NCBI RefSeq assembly: GCF_003264935.1
Contig: NZ_QLOE01000004.1
Span: 100,978-164,977 of the forward strand
Direction of reading: 5' to 3'
DNA: 64,000 nt
Origin: Methanothermobacter tenebrarum
Lineage (GTDB): Archaea; Methanobacteriota; Methanobacteria; Methanobacteriales; DSM-23052
Shown: one piece after another, positions 11,567 through 22,168 of the stretch
Numbering within the stretch: the stretch's first letter is position 1
How the letters are laid out: the number at the start of each line of letters is the position of its first letter
Translations under genes and position numbers: made by a program
The notes under the pieces: generated by a model
Seen by the model: only the letters and a program-made list of their open reading frames with translations
Told to the model about the DNA's origin: nothing
The model's database searches: none

Positions 11567-12826
11567 CTATTCTGGTATGGATATTTCACCTTTGATGGCT
11601 GATTTGGCTACTATTATAGGGTTTGCAAGGTAAACTTTTGATTTGGGGTCTCCCATACGTCCCTGGAAGTTTCGGTTACTTGTAGATATGCAAACTTCTC
11701 CAGGGCCTAGGACGCCCATGTGGGCTCCAAGACATGGGCCGCAGCCTGGGTTGCATACTATCGCCCCTGCATCTATGAAAATTTTTATAATACCTTCCTT
11801 TAGGGCTTTGAGGTAGATTTCTGAGGACGCTGGGACTACTACCATCCTCACATCGTCGTGTATTTTTTCATCTTTTAGTATTTCAGCCGCCATTTTAAGG
11901 TCTTTAAATCTTCCATTTGTACAAGAACCCAAGAATGCCTGATCTATATGCGTTCCAATGACTTTTTTAACATCTTTGACATTGTCGACTGAGTTTGGAC
12001 ATGCTACTTGTGGTTCGAGATTATCTATGTTAAAATAGAATTCTTCATGGTAATCATAATCTGGGTCTGAAGTGTAGATTTCAAAATTTTTTTGAGAGGT
12101 TCTTTTTTTGAGATATTCTATGACTGTCTTGTTGGGTTCTATTATCCCATTTTTGGCTCCCATTTCTACTGTCATGTTGCAGATGGTCATTCTATCTGGG
12201 ACTCCGAGTCCTTTGATGGTCTCTCCTGTGAATTCAATGGATTTGTAGGTTGCGCCGTCGACTCCAAGTTCTCCTATAATGTGTAATATGAGGTCTTTGG
12301 CTGTTACATGTTCTTGGAATTCGCCATTGACTTCTATTTTCACAGATTCCGGGACCCTTAACCATGTTTTACCAGTGGCGAATATCATAGCCATGTCTGT
12401 GGCTCCCATTCCAGTAGCAAATGCTCCAAAGGCCCCGTAGGTGCATGTGTGCGAATCTCCTCCTATTATGATGGTTCCTGGCTTTGTGAACCCTTTTTCT
12501 GGCAGCACTTGGTGGCATATGCCTTCTCCGTGCTTGAAAATGTTTTCTATCCCCTGTTCTTTCGCGAATTCTCGCGTTATTTGTTGGAATTCGGCCGCGC
12601 CAATGTTATTTGGGGGTATGTTATGATCATAGACTATTACTATCTTTTTCGGGTCCCATACTCTTTTTTGTCCTGTTTTTTCAGCTATTTTCTTGAAGGT
12701 TTTTATGGTGGGTGGGCTTGTACCATCATGTGTCATTGCAAGGTCAACGTTAACTTCAATGATTTCGCCGGGTTGTACTTCTTTTTTTCTCGCGGCCTTG
12801 GCTAGTATCTTTTCGGTCATGTTCAT
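11567..12826 (-). CDS. hacA: Homoaconitase / isopropylmalate dehydratase large subunit
   Basis: The 419-residue protein has the aconitase-family motifs DLAMTHDGTSP, VYDHNIPP, GGDSHTCTYGAFGAFATGMGATD and GSCTNGR, and the paired cysteines NPGCGPCLGAHMG. These bind the catalytic 4Fe-4S cluster with the cysteine of GSCTNGR. Methanogens have two such enzymes, for leucine and for coenzyme B. Placement ten bases after aksA points to the homoaconitase (AksD) role in 2-oxosuberate synthesis. The small subunit is not in this window. Confidence 0.88.
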   Translation of the reverse strand: MNMTEKILAKAARKKEVQPGEIIEVNVDLAMTHDGTSPPTIKTFKKIAEKTGQKRVWDPKKIVIVYDHNIPPNNIGAAEFQQITREFAKEQGIENIFKHGEGICHQVLPEKGFTKPGTIIIGGDSHTCTYGAFGAFATGMGATDMAMIFATGKTWLRVPESVKIEVNGEFQEHVTAKDLILHIIGELGVDGATYKSIEFTGETIKGLGVPDRMTICNMTVEMGAKNGIIEPNKTVIEYLKKRTSQKNFEIYTSDPDYDYHEEFYFNIDNLEPQVACPNSVDNVKDVKKVIGTHIDQAFLGSCTNGRFKDLKMAAEILKDEKIHDDVRMVVVPASSEIYLKALKEGIIKIFIDAGAIVCNPGCGPCLGAHMGVLGPGEVCISTSNRNFQGRMGDPKSKVYLANPIIVAKSAIKGEISIPE

Positions 12827-12835
12827 GGGGGATCA

Positions 12836-14011
12836 CTACATGTCTACTGGTCCTTTAACTGAACTTATGATTTCTTTAAATAGTTCATCATTTATGAATC
12901 TTCCTTTCTCTCGGGCTTTTTTCACTTCTTCGACTATCTTGCAGAGTTCGTCTCGTGTTACTTCTATCCCGTATTCTTCGAGTTTTGCTTTAACTGCTCT
13001 GCATCCTGAGTGTTTGCCCAAGACTATTTTTCTTTTGTGCCCTATTAGCTCTGGTAGGAAGGGTTCATAGGTTAATGGTTCTTCTAGGACTGCGTCTACG
13101 TGTATTCCTGATTCGTGCCTGAAGACGTTTTTTCCTACTATGGGTTTATTTTCTGGGACGTTCATGTGTGTGCATTTTTCCACTAGTTTTGAGAGTTCAC
13201 AGAGTACTTTTATGTTGAATCCTAGGTCTATGTTATATAAGAGTAGGAGGGCCATTATTAATTCTTCTAGGGCTGTGTTCCCTGCTCTTTCACCTATCCC
13301 ATTAACTGTGGTGGATATTGCCTCTGCCCCTGCTAGTAGGCCTGCGATTGAATTCGCGACTGCGAGTCCGAAGTCGTTGTGGCAGTGTAGTGCTATTCCG
13401 GTTTTGAGGAAGTTTTTGAGTTCTTTTACGAGGAATTCCATGCCTTGGGGTGTGATGGCGCCTACTGTGTCTGCTATGTGGACTCTGTCGGCTCCGTAGT
13501 CTTCGGCTTTTTTATAGATTTTTTTCAAGAATTCAAGGTCTGTTCTTGTGGCGTCTTCTGCTGAGAATGCTACGAATATTCCATGGTCTTTTGCATATTC
13601 TATTGAGTTCATGCAAACGTTTAGTGCTTGTTCTCTTGTTAGTTTTAATTTGTGTTTGAGGTGTAGATCTGATGTGGCCATGAAGGTGATTATCCCGTCT
13701 ACGTCGCAGTCTAGGGCCGTTTCTATGTCTTCTTTTTTTGTACGAGATAATGCTAGTATTTCAGCGTTCAGGCCTTCATTTGCGATTTTTTTAACTGATT
13801 TTCTTTCTTCTTCTGATACGACTGGGAAGCCTGCTTCTATCTGGTGTATTCCTAGTTCGTCGAGTTTTCTTGCTATTGCTAGTTTTTCTTTTGTTCCTAG
13901 GCAGACTCCTGGGGTCTGTTCTCCGTCTCTTAAGGTGGTGTCATAGATTGTGATTTTCGCTGGGAATTTTAATTTTACTTTTTTGTTGAAGGGACTTACA
14001 AAGTATTTCAA
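12836..14011 (-). CDS. aksA: Homocitrate synthase AksA for coenzyme B
   Basis: The 391-residue member of the alpha-isopropylmalate/homocitrate synthase family shows YDTTLRDGEQTPGV at the N-terminus, the metal-binding HCHNDFGLA, and GIGERAGNTALEELI. FRHESGIHVDA also fits the family. AksA condenses acetyl-CoA with 2-oxoglutarate and its longer homologs in the chain elongation that makes the heptanoyl arm of coenzyme B. The length lacks the leucine-regulatory C-terminal domain of LeuA, which supports AksA. The start is TTG behind GGGTGG. It is first in the aksA-hacA pair. Confidence 0.9.
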   Translation of the reverse strand: MKYFVSPFNKKVKLKFPAKITIYDTTLRDGEQTPGVCLGTKEKLAIARKLDELGIHQIEAGFPVVSEEERKSVKKIANEGLNAEILALSRTKKEDIETALDCDVDGIITFMATSDLHLKHKLKLTREQALNVCMNSIEYAKDHGIFVAFSAEDATRTDLEFLKKIYKKAEDYGADRVHIADTVGAITPQGMEFLVKELKNFLKTGIALHCHNDFGLAVANSIAGLLAGAEAISTTVNGIGERAGNTALEELIMALLLLYNIDLGFNIKVLCELSKLVEKCTHMNVPENKPIVGKNVFRHESGIHVDAVLEEPLTYEPFLPELIGHKRKIVLGKHSGCRAVKAKLEEYGIEVTRDELCKIVEEVKKAREKGRFINDELFKEIISSVKGPVDM

Positions 14012-14044
14012 ATGATTACCACCCTAATCTTTTTTTTGATGGGA

Positions 14045-14563
14045 TCATTCAAGTAGTAATTCGAGGTATGATTTTCTTTGGAATCCTTTTCTGATTCCGA
14101 GTTTTTTGTAGATTTTGAAGATTTTTTGGAGTGTTTCATCATAGTCTTCATTTTCTTTTATATCCTTTTCTATTTCGATGTAGGTTCCAAGGCCTTTAAC
14201 ATTATCGATTGTGACTGTGAAATCGTCTAATTGGTATATTTCTCTTTCTTTCACTACTTTGTATGCTTTTTTGAATCCTAAACATTCTAGTATTTTTGTC
14301 ATCTTTTGGGGGTTTGGGATTTCTGTTTCTATCTCTTGTCGGGTTTTGCTTTTTTCATCTATTTTAGGCCCTTTGTATGTTAGGAGGGTTTTTGTGGGTG
14401 TTTTTCTTATTCTTAGGGCTTCATCTGTGACTTTGAAGTCTTTGTGGGGTGCGTTGAAGTATATGTCTTCTTGTTTTTCTGTTCTGATTTTTTGGGCTCC
14501 GATGGATTCGAGTTTCTTTTTTATTATAGGGTTTGCTTTGGCTTTTACTTCTACTTCGATCAA
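14045..14563 (-). CDS. CYTH-domain protein (class IV adenylate cyclase / triphosphatase-like)
   Basis: The 172-residue protein begins MIEVEVKAKA, carrying the ExExK metal/triphosphate motif of CYTH tunnel enzymes. It continues with alternating charged strands: EALRIRKT, LLTYKGPK, RQEIETEI, VVKEREIYQL, TVTIDNVKGLGTYIEIE. The family includes CyaB adenylate cyclases, thiamine triphosphatase and inorganic triphosphatases. In archaea the substrate is usually undetermined. It lies 34 bases upstream of aksA and may be its operon leader. The fold is well supported but the activity is not decided. Confidence 0.85.
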   Translation of the reverse strand: MIEVEVKAKANPIIKKKLESIGAQKIRTEKQEDIYFNAPHKDFKVTDEALRIRKTPTKTLLTYKGPKIDEKSKTRQEIETEIPNPQKMTKILECLGFKKAYKVVKEREIYQLDDFTVTIDNVKGLGTYIEIEKDIKENEDYDETLQKIFKIYKKLGIRKGFQRKSYLELLLE

Positions 14564-14742
14564 GGATGTTCACCGGTCCTAGTTTAATGACTGGAGTTAT
14601 CAATTGTTCTTTTTCATGTGATTTTTTTATTATTATATAGAATGATTTTATATTATTATAATGTTTCATGGGTTTGTTTGAAAAGATTTTAAATCGAAGA
14701 GTGTGTAATAAAAAATTGGCATTTGATAGTAATCAATTTTTA

Positions 14743-14767
14743 AGTACTTATAATATTATATAATTTA
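14743..14767 (+). promoter_or_regulatory. TATA region of the TBP gene
   Basis: ACTTATAATATTATATAATT precedes the TBP gene by about 55 bases, giving a leader of roughly 30 bases before GGGAGG at 14805-14810. TBP binding its own AT-rich promoter would be natural autoregulation, but this is inference. Confidence 0.55.
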
Positions 14768-14818
14768 GCGTTTAAAGACTCCAATGTATATCTTCAACTT
14801 CAGTGGGAGGTATAATAA

Positions 14819-15364
14819 TTGAATAATGTAGATATTAAAATAGAGAATATAGTGGCCTCTGCAACCCTTGGAAAATCTATAGACCTTACAAGAGTATCTA
14901 AAGCATTGAAAAACGTTGATTTTAACCGAGAACAATTCCCTGGACTCGTATATAAATTGAAGAGTCCGAAAACAGCCGCATTGATATTCGGTTCAGGCAA
15001 ACTTGTATGTACCGGTGCAAAGTCAATCGAAGATTCCAAAAAGGCCATAAAAATAACAGTGGATAAAATGAGGACGATGGATCCTGAAATCCCAGAGGAC
15101 TTCGAGATCAAAATACAGAATATAGTGGCTTCCGCTAACCTGGGGAAACCACTCAACCTAGAAGCCGTGGCATTGGGGCTTGAAAACACTGAATATGAGC
15201 CTGAACAGTTCCCAGGACTTGTATATCGTCTAGATGACCCCAAGGTCGTCCTTTTACTATTCGGGTCGGGTAAAGTTGTCTGCACAGGGGCTAAAAGCGT
15301 TGAAGATGCTAAGCTCGGCGTTGAAAGGACAAAAACCCGCCTTGCTGAGCTGGATCTTATTTAA
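14819..15364 (+). CDS. tbp: TATA-box-binding protein
   Basis: The 181-residue protein is two imperfect repeats, each starting KIENIVASATLGK / KIQNIVASANLGK. Each carries the saddle motifs EQFPGLVYKL / EQFPGLVYRL and LIFGSGKLVCTGAKS / LLFGSGKVVCTGAKS. It recruits TFB and RNA polymerase to promoters. The start is TTG, eight bases after GGGAGG. The stop codon shares one base with the next gene, so the HAD-family gene is cotranscribed. Confidence 0.98.
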   Translation: MNNVDIKIENIVASATLGKSIDLTRVSKALKNVDFNREQFPGLVYKLKSPKTAALIFGSGKLVCTGAKSIEDSKKAIKITVDKMRTMDPEIPEDFEIKIQNIVASANLGKPLNLEAVALGLENTEYEPEQFPGLVYRLDDPKVVLLLFGSGKVVCTGAKSVEDAKLGVERTKTRLAELDLI

Positions 15365-16839
15365 TGGTGATATTATTGATCAAACTTGTAGTCTTTGACC
15401 TTGATAACGTGATAATAGACGCTGAAGCCATAGACGAAATCGGAAAACTAATGGGAGTTGAAGAAAAGATAATGGAACTCACAAAAAAGGCCATGGAAGG
15501 GGAAATGGACTTCAAAGAATCAATAGAAGAAAGAGTGAAACTACTTAAAGGGGCCAAGGTGGATGATATAAAAAAATTGGCTCAGGAACTCCCATTAATG
15601 AAAGGAGCCGAGGAAACAATCCAACATCTTAGGGAGAAAGGCTACAAGATCGCCACTATAACAGGCAGTTTTGATATTATAGCAGATATAATAGGTAAAA
15701 AATTAAACCTAGATTATATAATTTGTAACAAATTACACCAAAAAAATGGCCTCTTAACAGGGAAGGTTACAGGGCCCCTTGTGAAAAAGACAAAATATGA
15801 GGTTCTACAAGAATTATTAGAAGATGAAGGTTTTAGTTTTGATGAGTGTGTCGCTGTAGGCGATGGCGCGAATGATATATCCATGATAGAATCTGCCAAG
15901 TTGGGCATAGCATTCAATGCTAAACCAATAGTCAAAGAAAAAGCCGACGCCATAGTAGAGAAAAAGGATCTCAGGGAGATAATACCCCTCATAGAAGAAC
16001 TCGAAGAAACTTGTGAGGTAAGTCTCGAAGAAGTTCTCGATAAAAAAAAGGAATACGAGGATAAGCTTTCAGCCACCTTAAAAGAACGTGAAGAATTCAA
16101 CAAGAAAGCTAAAGAAAAAAAGGAACTCCGAGACGAACTCAACAAGAAGGTTAAAGAAAACTTGGATTTAGCCATCAAATTCAAGGATAAGAGAAATGAA
16201 ATAAACAAGATGGTCGAAGAGAACAAAAGACTTAGAAACGAAACCAATAAGAAGATCCGCAAATTAAAATGGTCATCAACTGGTAGAAAACGTCTAAAGT
16301 TAGAGAAAGAGATTAAAAAAATCGATAATATAATCGAGACACAAGTCCTAGATATGAAAAAAGAAAACGAACTAGTTAACAGAGTAAACGATCTCAGAAG
16401 AGAACTGGCAAAGATACGCGAAGATGAAAAAACACGAAAGAAGGCCCTCAAACTTAAAAGATTATCAGAAAAATACCATGAAAATGTTGTCAAACTCTCC
16501 AAGGAAGCCCAGGAATACCATGAAAAAATGCTAGAACAATTCAAGAAAACAGACGAAATAAGAGCCAAGGCAGATGAAGCCCACGAAAAGTTCGTGAAAT
16601 TCATGAAACTGGCATCAAAGAAACATGAAGAATCAAAAAAGATCATGGGGAAGATAAAACAAGTTAACATCGAAATAAAGAGGATAAAGTCAAGAATGGA
16701 TAAAGTGGACGCGGCTAAAAACCATAAAAGAAGGATACTAGAAAAGAAAAAAGCAGAAGAAATATACAAATTATTCAAAGATGGTAAAAAGCTTACAAAA
16801 GATGAACTACTACTCCTACAAAGATACAAAATAGTATAG
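15364..16839 (+). CDS. HAD phosphatase (SerB-like) fused to a long coiled coil
   Basis: The 491-residue protein has two parts. Residues 1-220 are a HAD phosphatase like phosphoserine phosphatase: FDLDNVIID (catalytic DxD), TGSFD, the lysine in KKTKYEVLQ, and VGDGANDISM. Residues about 225-480 are almost entirely charged coiled coil (repeating K/E/R heptads), ending in KKAEEIYKLFKDGKKLTKDELLLLQRY. A short hydrophobic start (MVILLIK) precedes the domain; TTG at 15379 is an alternative start. SerB activity is plausible, but the coiled-coil tail, longer than the enzyme, suggests a structural or scaffold role. It overlaps the TBP stop. Confidence 0.8.
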   Translation: MVILLIKLVVFDLDNVIIDAEAIDEIGKLMGVEEKIMELTKKAMEGEMDFKESIEERVKLLKGAKVDDIKKLAQELPLMKGAEETIQHLREKGYKIATITGSFDIIADIIGKKLNLDYIICNKLHQKNGLLTGKVTGPLVKKTKYEVLQELLEDEGFSFDECVAVGDGANDISMIESAKLGIAFNAKPIVKEKADAIVEKKDLREIIPLIEELEETCEVSLEEVLDKKKEYEDKLSATLKEREEFNKKAKEKKELRDELNKKVKENLDLAIKFKDKRNEINKMVEENKRLRNETNKKIRKLKWSSTGRKRLKLEKEIKKIDNIIETQVLDMKKENELVNRVNDLRRELAKIREDEKTRKKALKLKRLSEKYHENVVKLSKEAQEYHEKMLEQFKKTDEIRAKADEAHEKFVKFMKLASKKHEESKKIMGKIKQVNIEIKRIKSRMDKVDAAKNHKRRILEKKKAEEIYKLFKDGKKLTKDELLLLQRYKIV

Positions 16840-16843
16840 AGAC

Positions 16844-16993
16844 ATGAAACCGAAAAACAAAAAAGAGAAAATAGAAACTTGTTTCATTTGCCAAAGAAAA
16901 TTCAACATAAAAGCCGATGACAACAGCCACTACCATTATGGAAAATATCCAATATGTAATTACTGCAGCGAATTTTACGGATTCTACCTATAA
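16844..16993 (+). CDS. 49-residue zinc-finger protein between the HAD gene and topA
   Basis: A short frame from ATG reads MKPKNKKEKIETCFICQRKF and later YPICNYCSEFYGFYL. The two CxxC knuckles are 21 residues apart, with a His-Tyr-His in the loop, typical of a small treble-clef or ribbon. It starts four bases after the upstream stop and ends just before the topA start, so it fits an operon. No ribosome site is clear, but the cysteine pairs and tight packing support coding. Function is unknown. Confidence 0.65.
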   Translation: MKPKNKKEKIETCFICQRKFNIKADDNSHYHYGKYPICNYCSEFYGFYL

Positions 16994-17005
16994 AATGTGA
17001 TCACC

Positions 17006-19144
17006 ATGGACGAAGTCATTATATGCGAAAAACCGCGGTCATCAGAAAAAATAGCCAAAGCACTATTCCCAAATGCAAAAAAGAAAAAATATAAAAAAAC
17101 ATACTACTGGGAACATCAAGAAAAAAATAAAAAAACAATAATAATACCCGCAGTAGGCCACCTTTACACCCTAAAACCAAAAAACCCAAATGATGAACTT
17201 TTTTTCGACCTTGAGTGGGCCCCTGTACCTGAAGTTGATAAAAAGAAACGTTATGTCCAAGATTATATAGATGCCATTGACAGTCTGGCTAAAAATGCGG
17301 ATAGATATTTCCATGCCTGCGATTATGACATAGAGGGGACTCTCATAGGCTACAATGTCCTCAAACACCTCTGTGGGGACGAAGCCCTCCAAAAGACTTT
17401 AAGGATGAAATTCTCCACACTAACAAGGGATGATATTATAAAAGCCTATGAGAACCCCATAGAACTCGATTATGGCCAAGTAGACAGTGGAATAGCCAGG
17501 CACGTGTTAGATTTCATCTTCGGGGTTAATATATCTCGTTCATTGATGAAATCAGTTAAAGAATCAACTAACAGGTTCATAAAACTTTCAGCAGGAAGAG
17601 TTCAAACCCCAGCCCTTTCGATATTGGTAGATAGGGAAAAAGCCATCCGAAATTTCAAACCAGAACCTTACTGGATCATAAAAGCCATCCTAGAAGATGA
17701 TATAATAGCATTAAACCAGCGAGGTAGGATATTCCAGAAAAATAAAGTTAAAAGTATACTAGGGGAATGCCAAGGGAAAGATGCCATTATAGAAGAGGTT
17801 AAAATAAACAGGATAAATAGGATGCCCCCTCCACCTTTCAATCTTGGGGGTCTTCAAGCCGAGGCATACAGAATATTCGGTTTAAGCCCTAAGAAGACAC
17901 AGAGTATCGCCCAGAACCTTTACCTTGAAGGTTATATTTCATATCCAAGGACATCATCTCAAAAACTTCCAAAAACCATAAAATATGAGAAAATCTTCAA
18001 AGGACTTTCAAAGGATCCGAGATTTAAAGAAAAAATAAAAAATTTAAAGAAACCCTTGAAACCGCATGAGGGCAAAAAAGAGGACGAGGCACACCCAGCA
18101 ATCCACCCCACAGGACTACTACCCAAAAAGCTGGGAAAACATGAAAAAAAAGTTTATGAACTAATAGTATACAGATTCATAAGCGCATTCAGCGAAAAAG
18201 CCATCATCGAATCAATGAATGCAAAATTAAATATAGGCGGGGAAATTTTTAAATTTTCAAGAAAAAAGGTTGCGAAAAAGGGGTGGATGAAACAATACCC
18301 CTACCAAAAAATAGAAGATGAAAAATTCCCACTATTAAAAGAAGGGGAGAAAATCCCCGTCAAAGAAATAATAGCAGAAGAAAAAGAGACAAAACCACCA
18401 GCAAGATACAATGAAGCATCCCTCATAAAAGAGATGGAAAAGAGGGGTCTTGGAACCAAATCCACAAGGGCAGATATAATCTCAATACTCTATGATCGAA
18501 AATACATCGAAGGGAAAAAAATCAGGGTAACACCACTCGGGGAGAATATAATAGACACCCTTAAAAGATATTGTGAAAAGATAACCAGCGAAGAACTCAC
18601 GAGACAATTCGAGGAAGAACTCAAAAAGATAATGAAAGGGAAAACATCAAAGGATAAAATCATCAAAAAAGCCAAGGAAGAGATCATATCAATAATAGAA
18701 GAAATAGAAAAGAATAAGGAGGAAATAGGGAAACACCTCTACAAGGCTTACCAAAAAGGACGCATAATAGGAAAATGTCCAGAATGCGAAGGAAACCTAC
18801 TAATAAGGTATTCAGATAAGACTAAAAGCAGTTTCGTCGGATGTTCAAGATTCCCAGAATGTAAGATAGTATATCCACTACCAAAAGGTGCTCGTATACT
18901 GAAAAGCAAATGTGAAAAATGTGGCCTCCCATTAATATCCTATGGCAGGCCCCGGCAGAGAGCATGCCTAGACCCCCATTGCGGTAAAAGTAAAAAAGAT
19001 AAGATGGAAGTTGTGGGGAAATGTCCAAAGTGTGGAAACGACCTCGTGAAACGTTCAGGGAGATATGGTGAATTTATAGGCTGTAAAGGATTCCCAAAGT
19101 GTCGTTTCACAGCTTCAATAGAAGAAGTTATAGAAAAAGGATAA
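17006..19144 (+). CDS. topA: DNA topoisomerase I (type IA)
   Basis: About 712 residues. It has the TOPRIM start [19 protein letters not shown] and the acidic [13 protein letters not shown]. The active-site tyrosine is in [11 protein letters not shown], and [17 protein letters not shown] residues follow. The C-terminus has three zinc modules: CPECEGNLL...[15 protein letters not shown]...[15 protein letters not shown]...CKGFPKC. The conserved archaeal start is [10 protein letters not shown] at 17006; a GTG nine bases earlier is in frame, but GTGATC there can pair with the 16S tail and so act as ribosome site. It relaxes negative supercoils. Confidence 0.96.
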   Translation: MDEVIICEKPRSSEKIAKALFPNAKKKKYKKTYYWEHQEKNKKTIIIPAVGHLYTLKPKNPNDELFFDLEWAPVPEVDKKKRYVQDYIDAIDSLAKNADRYFHACDYDIEGTLIGYNVLKHLCGDEALQKTLRMKFSTLTRDDIIKAYENPIELDYGQVDSGIARHVLDFIFGVNISRSLMKSVKESTNRFIKLSAGRVQTPALSILVDREKAIRNFKPEPYWIIKAILEDDIIALNQRGRIFQKNKVKSILGECQGKDAIIEEVKINRINRMPPPPFNLGGLQAEAYRIFGLSPKKTQSIAQNLYLEGYISYPRTSSQKLPKTIKYEKIFKGLSKDPRFKEKIKNLKKPLKPHEGKKEDEAHPAIHPTGLLPKKLGKHEKKVYELIVYRFISAFSEKAIIESMNAKLNIGGEIFKFSRKKVAKKGWMKQYPYQKIEDEKFPLLKEGEKIPVKEIIAEEKETKPPARYNEASLIKEMEKRGLGTKSTRADIISILYDRKYIEGKKIRVTPLGENIIDTLKRYCEKITSEELTRQFEEELKKIMKGKTSKDKIIKKAKEEIISIIEEIEKNKEEIGKHLYKAYQKGRIIGKCPECEGNLLIRYSDKTKSSFVGCSRFPECKIVYPLPKGARILKSKCEKCGLPLISYGRPRQRACLDPHCGKSKKDKMEVVGKCPKCGNDLVKRSGRYGEFIGCKGFPKCRFTASIEEVIEKG

Positions 19145-19207
19145 AATATTTATAGATGGTAAGATAATCATATCCAGCGAAAGAAGATATTTTTTGGGAG
19201 ATCCACC

Positions 19208-21721
19208 ATGAAAGCAGAGAAGATCAAACCTTTGATAATCATCACAGTTTTATTCTTATTAGCATTCGCTATCAGGGCGGAAGCCTATAACATAGGCGGA
19301 GTCCCAAAGGATTCTAAACAATTCTATAAAGATCAGAACGGTCTTCCATATTTCAGTGAAATGGACTCCTATTACAATTATAGGCTGACAATGAATTACC
19401 TACATAAGGGCATTTTAGGCGATACAAAAGTTAATGGGCAAAACTGGGATTTACACTCATACTATCCTCCAGGGAGGCCTGTGGATTATCCACCACTTAT
19501 AGTATATGTTACAAGTTTTGTTTATCGTCTTGTTAACATGTTTGGTGATTATCCCCTCACTGTTGTCGCTTATTGGATAGGGGCCATCATAGGTTCGTTA
19601 TGCGTAATACCGGCTTATCTTTTCACGAGGAAGATAAGCAACGATTATGGTGGGGTTGTCGCGGCGATAATAATAGGATTCACACCAGTATATGTGTCAC
19701 ATACTTATGCTGGCTTTTTTGACACTGACATGTTCAACGTGATCTTACCATTATTATTTATATGGTTCTTTATGGAGAGTATAAGCGCTGATAATCTTAA
19801 AAGGAGATTAGCATTCATACTAGCGGCTATAATATCGATTTTGCTCTTTTCAATGGCATGGGTAGGTTATATATTCTATGTTGCAGTTATAGGAGTTTTC
19901 ATAATAGTCTATTTCCTTTTAAAGCATTTCATGGGCGTGGAGAGAAAAATTTATAAAAGCAGAGTTGAATGGCTAGTTAATCAAAGGGAACTTTCAATGT
20001 TCCTACTCCTCATAATCATAGGAGGGCTCCTCTTCGGGCTCTTGAAAGGATTCCCAGCACTCATAGGTTCAATTTCTCAGCTAGTCTCAGGTGTGCAGTT
20101 ACAAGCCACAGCCCAGACCACAAACTATCCTAATGTTTATGTTTCGGTTTCCGAGTTACAAGTGCCAACTTTCACAGAGGGTAATCCATTCTTACCCAAC
20201 CAAGCATCAGTACTTGGGGGTGTTGGCGGACTATTACCATTCCTCTGCGGATTACTTGGTGTTGGAGTGCTTATATGGAGGATCAGATCATTAGAAGCGC
20301 CTAGAGTGGAAATGAAAAAGGCGAAGGTTAAACGTGCCGGTAAGAAGAGCAAATTCATCAAATATCAACAGGACATCCCCAACGTTGAGGAGAAGAAAAG
20401 AGAATACTTATCCTACTTATCATTAATATGCGCATGGCTCCTATTAACCGGATACGCAGTTACAAAAGGTTTCAGGTTCGTGTCATTATTCGCCATACCA
20501 CTAGGGATATCTGCAGGGATATTCACAGGATACTTTGTAGAGTACCTTAAAGATAATCTTAAAAGCACGACATCTATCGCCATTGTAGCATTCATAGCAG
20601 GAATACTAATTATATACCCATTCAAAGTTTCCGTGATAGCTAAAATATTAGCGGGGATAATAGCAATAGCCCTAATATTATCGATAAAGAACGAAAAATT
20701 CAGGGCCACTTCCATGATGATACTTGTAACATTAGCTATAGTCTCTGCACCTATAAGCGGAGCCCATGCGCTAACTTCATCAGTAGTCCCTGGAACAGAT
20801 GATGGAATGTGGAATTCCCTAACATGGATAAAGAATAATACAAGTAAGGATACTGTAGTAATGTCCTGGTGGGACTTCGGATACCTTTTTGCCGTGGCTG
20901 CTGACAGGCCGGTGACATTCGACGGGGGCTCTCAGAATACTCCGAGGGCATTCTGGATAGGTAAGGCCCTCTTAACCGATAATGAGTCATTATCACTTGG
21001 CATACTTACAATGTTGTCAACAAGTGGGGACATGGCATATAATACACTTGATAATTATACCAATAATACTTCATTGTCTGTTAAGATACTTACAGAGACC
21101 CTAGGAGTTCCTAAGGATGAGGCCAGAGAGATCATGATGAAAAAGTATAAGTTAACAGCAGAGCAGGCCGATAATGTGCTAAGGTATTCGCATCCTGATA
21201 AGAAGAAACCTTTTGTCCTAATATTAAGTTCTGACATGTTAGGGAAAGCTGCATGGTGGAGCTACTTTGGAAGCTGGAACTTCGATAAAAAGGAAGGTGA
21301 ACATTATGCTTATTATACTTCCTTGGCAGCTTCAAAACCTGAAGTAGCTGATGGTAATGTGACGAGGATTGTTACCGTGAATGATCCTTCAGGGCTGGTG
21401 GGAGTTCTCATAGAGAAAAAGGCTAATGAGACTAATGCAACCATAGTGGTAGTTGGGGCTAATGGCACTTCAGAGAAGATAAAACCCCACAGGTTAATGT
21501 TAATTGAAGGTAATCAATTAGTTAAAAATGAGATAGTAGATAAGAATAGTCCCTTTGGTTTGCTTGTGGTAGGGAGTGAAGGTTCATATATGACTGTTAT
21601 AATGGATAAGAAACTTGAGGATTCAATGTTCACAAAACTTTTCCTCTTAGGTGGTTTTAACCAGACATCCTTCAAGTTACTCCACCAAGAACCTGGAGTT
21701 CTTGTATGGACGAGAGCTTAA
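19208..21721 (+). CDS. aglB: Oligosaccharyltransferase AglB (STT3)
   Basis: The 837-residue protein has an N-terminal signal/TM segment, about a dozen membrane helices to residue 520, and a large external C-terminal domain. The catalytic signature WWDFGY (in [11 protein letters not shown]) and the early acidic [11 protein letters not shown] match STT3/AglB. It transfers the lipid-linked glycan to Asn in the N-glycosylation sequon of exported proteins. A TATA-like AATATTTATAGATGG lies about 60 bases upstream. Its stop overlaps that of the convergent CBS gene by four bases. Confidence 0.96.
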   Translation: MKAEKIKPLIIITVLFLLAFAIRAEAYNIGGVPKDSKQFYKDQNGLPYFSEMDSYYNYRLTMNYLHKGILGDTKVNGQNWDLHSYYPPGRPVDYPPLIVYVTSFVYRLVNMFGDYPLTVVAYWIGAIIGSLCVIPAYLFTRKISNDYGGVVAAIIIGFTPVYVSHTYAGFFDTDMFNVILPLLFIWFFMESISADNLKRRLAFILAAIISILLFSMAWVGYIFYVAVIGVFIIVYFLLKHFMGVERKIYKSRVEWLVNQRELSMFLLLIIIGGLLFGLLKGFPALIGSISQLVSGVQLQATAQTTNYPNVYVSVSELQVPTFTEGNPFLPNQASVLGGVGGLLPFLCGLLGVGVLIWRIRSLEAPRVEMKKAKVKRAGKKSKFIKYQQDIPNVEEKKREYLSYLSLICAWLLLTGYAVTKGFRFVSLFAIPLGISAGIFTGYFVEYLKDNLKSTTSIAIVAFIAGILIIYPFKVSVIAKILAGIIAIALILSIKNEKFRATSMMILVTLAIVSAPISGAHALTSSVVPGTDDGMWNSLTWIKNNTSKDTVVMSWWDFGYLFAVAADRPVTFDGGSQNTPRAFWIGKALLTDNESLSLGILTMLSTSGDMAYNTLDNYTNNTSLSVKILTETLGVPKDEAREIMMKKYKLTAEQADNVLRYSHPDKKKPFVLILSSDMLGKAAWWSYFGSWNFDKKEGEHYAYYTSLAASKPEVADGNVTRIVTVNDPSGLVGVLIEKKANETNATIVVVGANGTSEKIKPHRLMLIEGNQLVKNEIVDKNSPFGLLVVGSEGSYMTVIMDKKLEDSMFTKLFLLGGFNQTSFKLLHQEPGVLVWTRA

Positions 21722-22095
21722 TATCTTTTCGCCATTTTAGCCCGTAGGATGTCAGTGGCGCTTACCACACCAATGATCTTATCATCCTCTTCTACTAGGA
21801 GCCTCCAGACCACATTTGTAACCATCTTAGTTGCCGCTTCCCTGATACTCGCCTCTGGAGATATTGTAACAAGGTCTCTCTCCATAACCTCCCATACTTT
21901 CACTTCGCTTAGGTCGTCGCCCTCGGCAATGGCCTCAAGAACATCCCATGTTGTTACTATCCCAACCTTCACGTTATCCCTTGTCACTACAGCGCTACCA
22001 TGTCCTTTCTCCACAAAATTCCTTAAAACATCCTCAAGGTTACTGTTAATATCAAGTGTTTCCACATCTTTAACCATAACATCCTTCACTTTCAT
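21718..22095 (-). CDS. Two-CBS-domain protein
   Basis: The start chosen is [15 protein letters not shown], seven residues inside the longest frame, because AGGTGTC lies correctly upstream of it. The roughly 125-residue protein is two CBS repeats: [20 protein letters not shown]...[15 protein letters not shown] and [20 protein letters not shown]...[18 protein letters not shown] pairs bind adenine nucleotides and usually regulate a partner. It is divergent from the DRG gene across about 70 bases and convergent with aglB. Confidence 0.9.
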   Translation of the reverse strand: MKVKDVMVKDVETLDINSNLEDVLRNFVEKGHGSAVVTRDNVKVGIVTTWDVLEAIAEGDDLSEVKVWEVMERDLVTISPEASIREAATKMVTNVVWRLLVEEDDKIIGVVSATDILRAKMAKRY

Positions 22096-22127
22096 AAAGA
22101 CACCTAATATTGTCACTATGGATGGAC

Positions 22128-22143
22128 TTTATATAAAAAATTT
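22128..22143 (+). promoter_or_regulatory. TATA box giving a probably leaderless DRG transcript
   Basis: GGACTTTATATAAAAAAT is centred about 27-30 bases before the ATG codons at 22163 and 22169. Archaeal transcription starts about 25 bases from the TATA centre, so the mRNA would begin at or next to the start codon. No Shine-Dalgarno is present, in agreement. Confidence 0.5.
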
Positions 22144-22168
22144 AGTATCTAATCCTTTTGTGATGCCC

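Noticed and set aside
15714..16829. A 371-codon minus-strand frame opposite the coiled-coil region
   Set aside because: Lysine/glutamate codons read backwards give a Phe/Ser/Leu pattern; it is a shadow.
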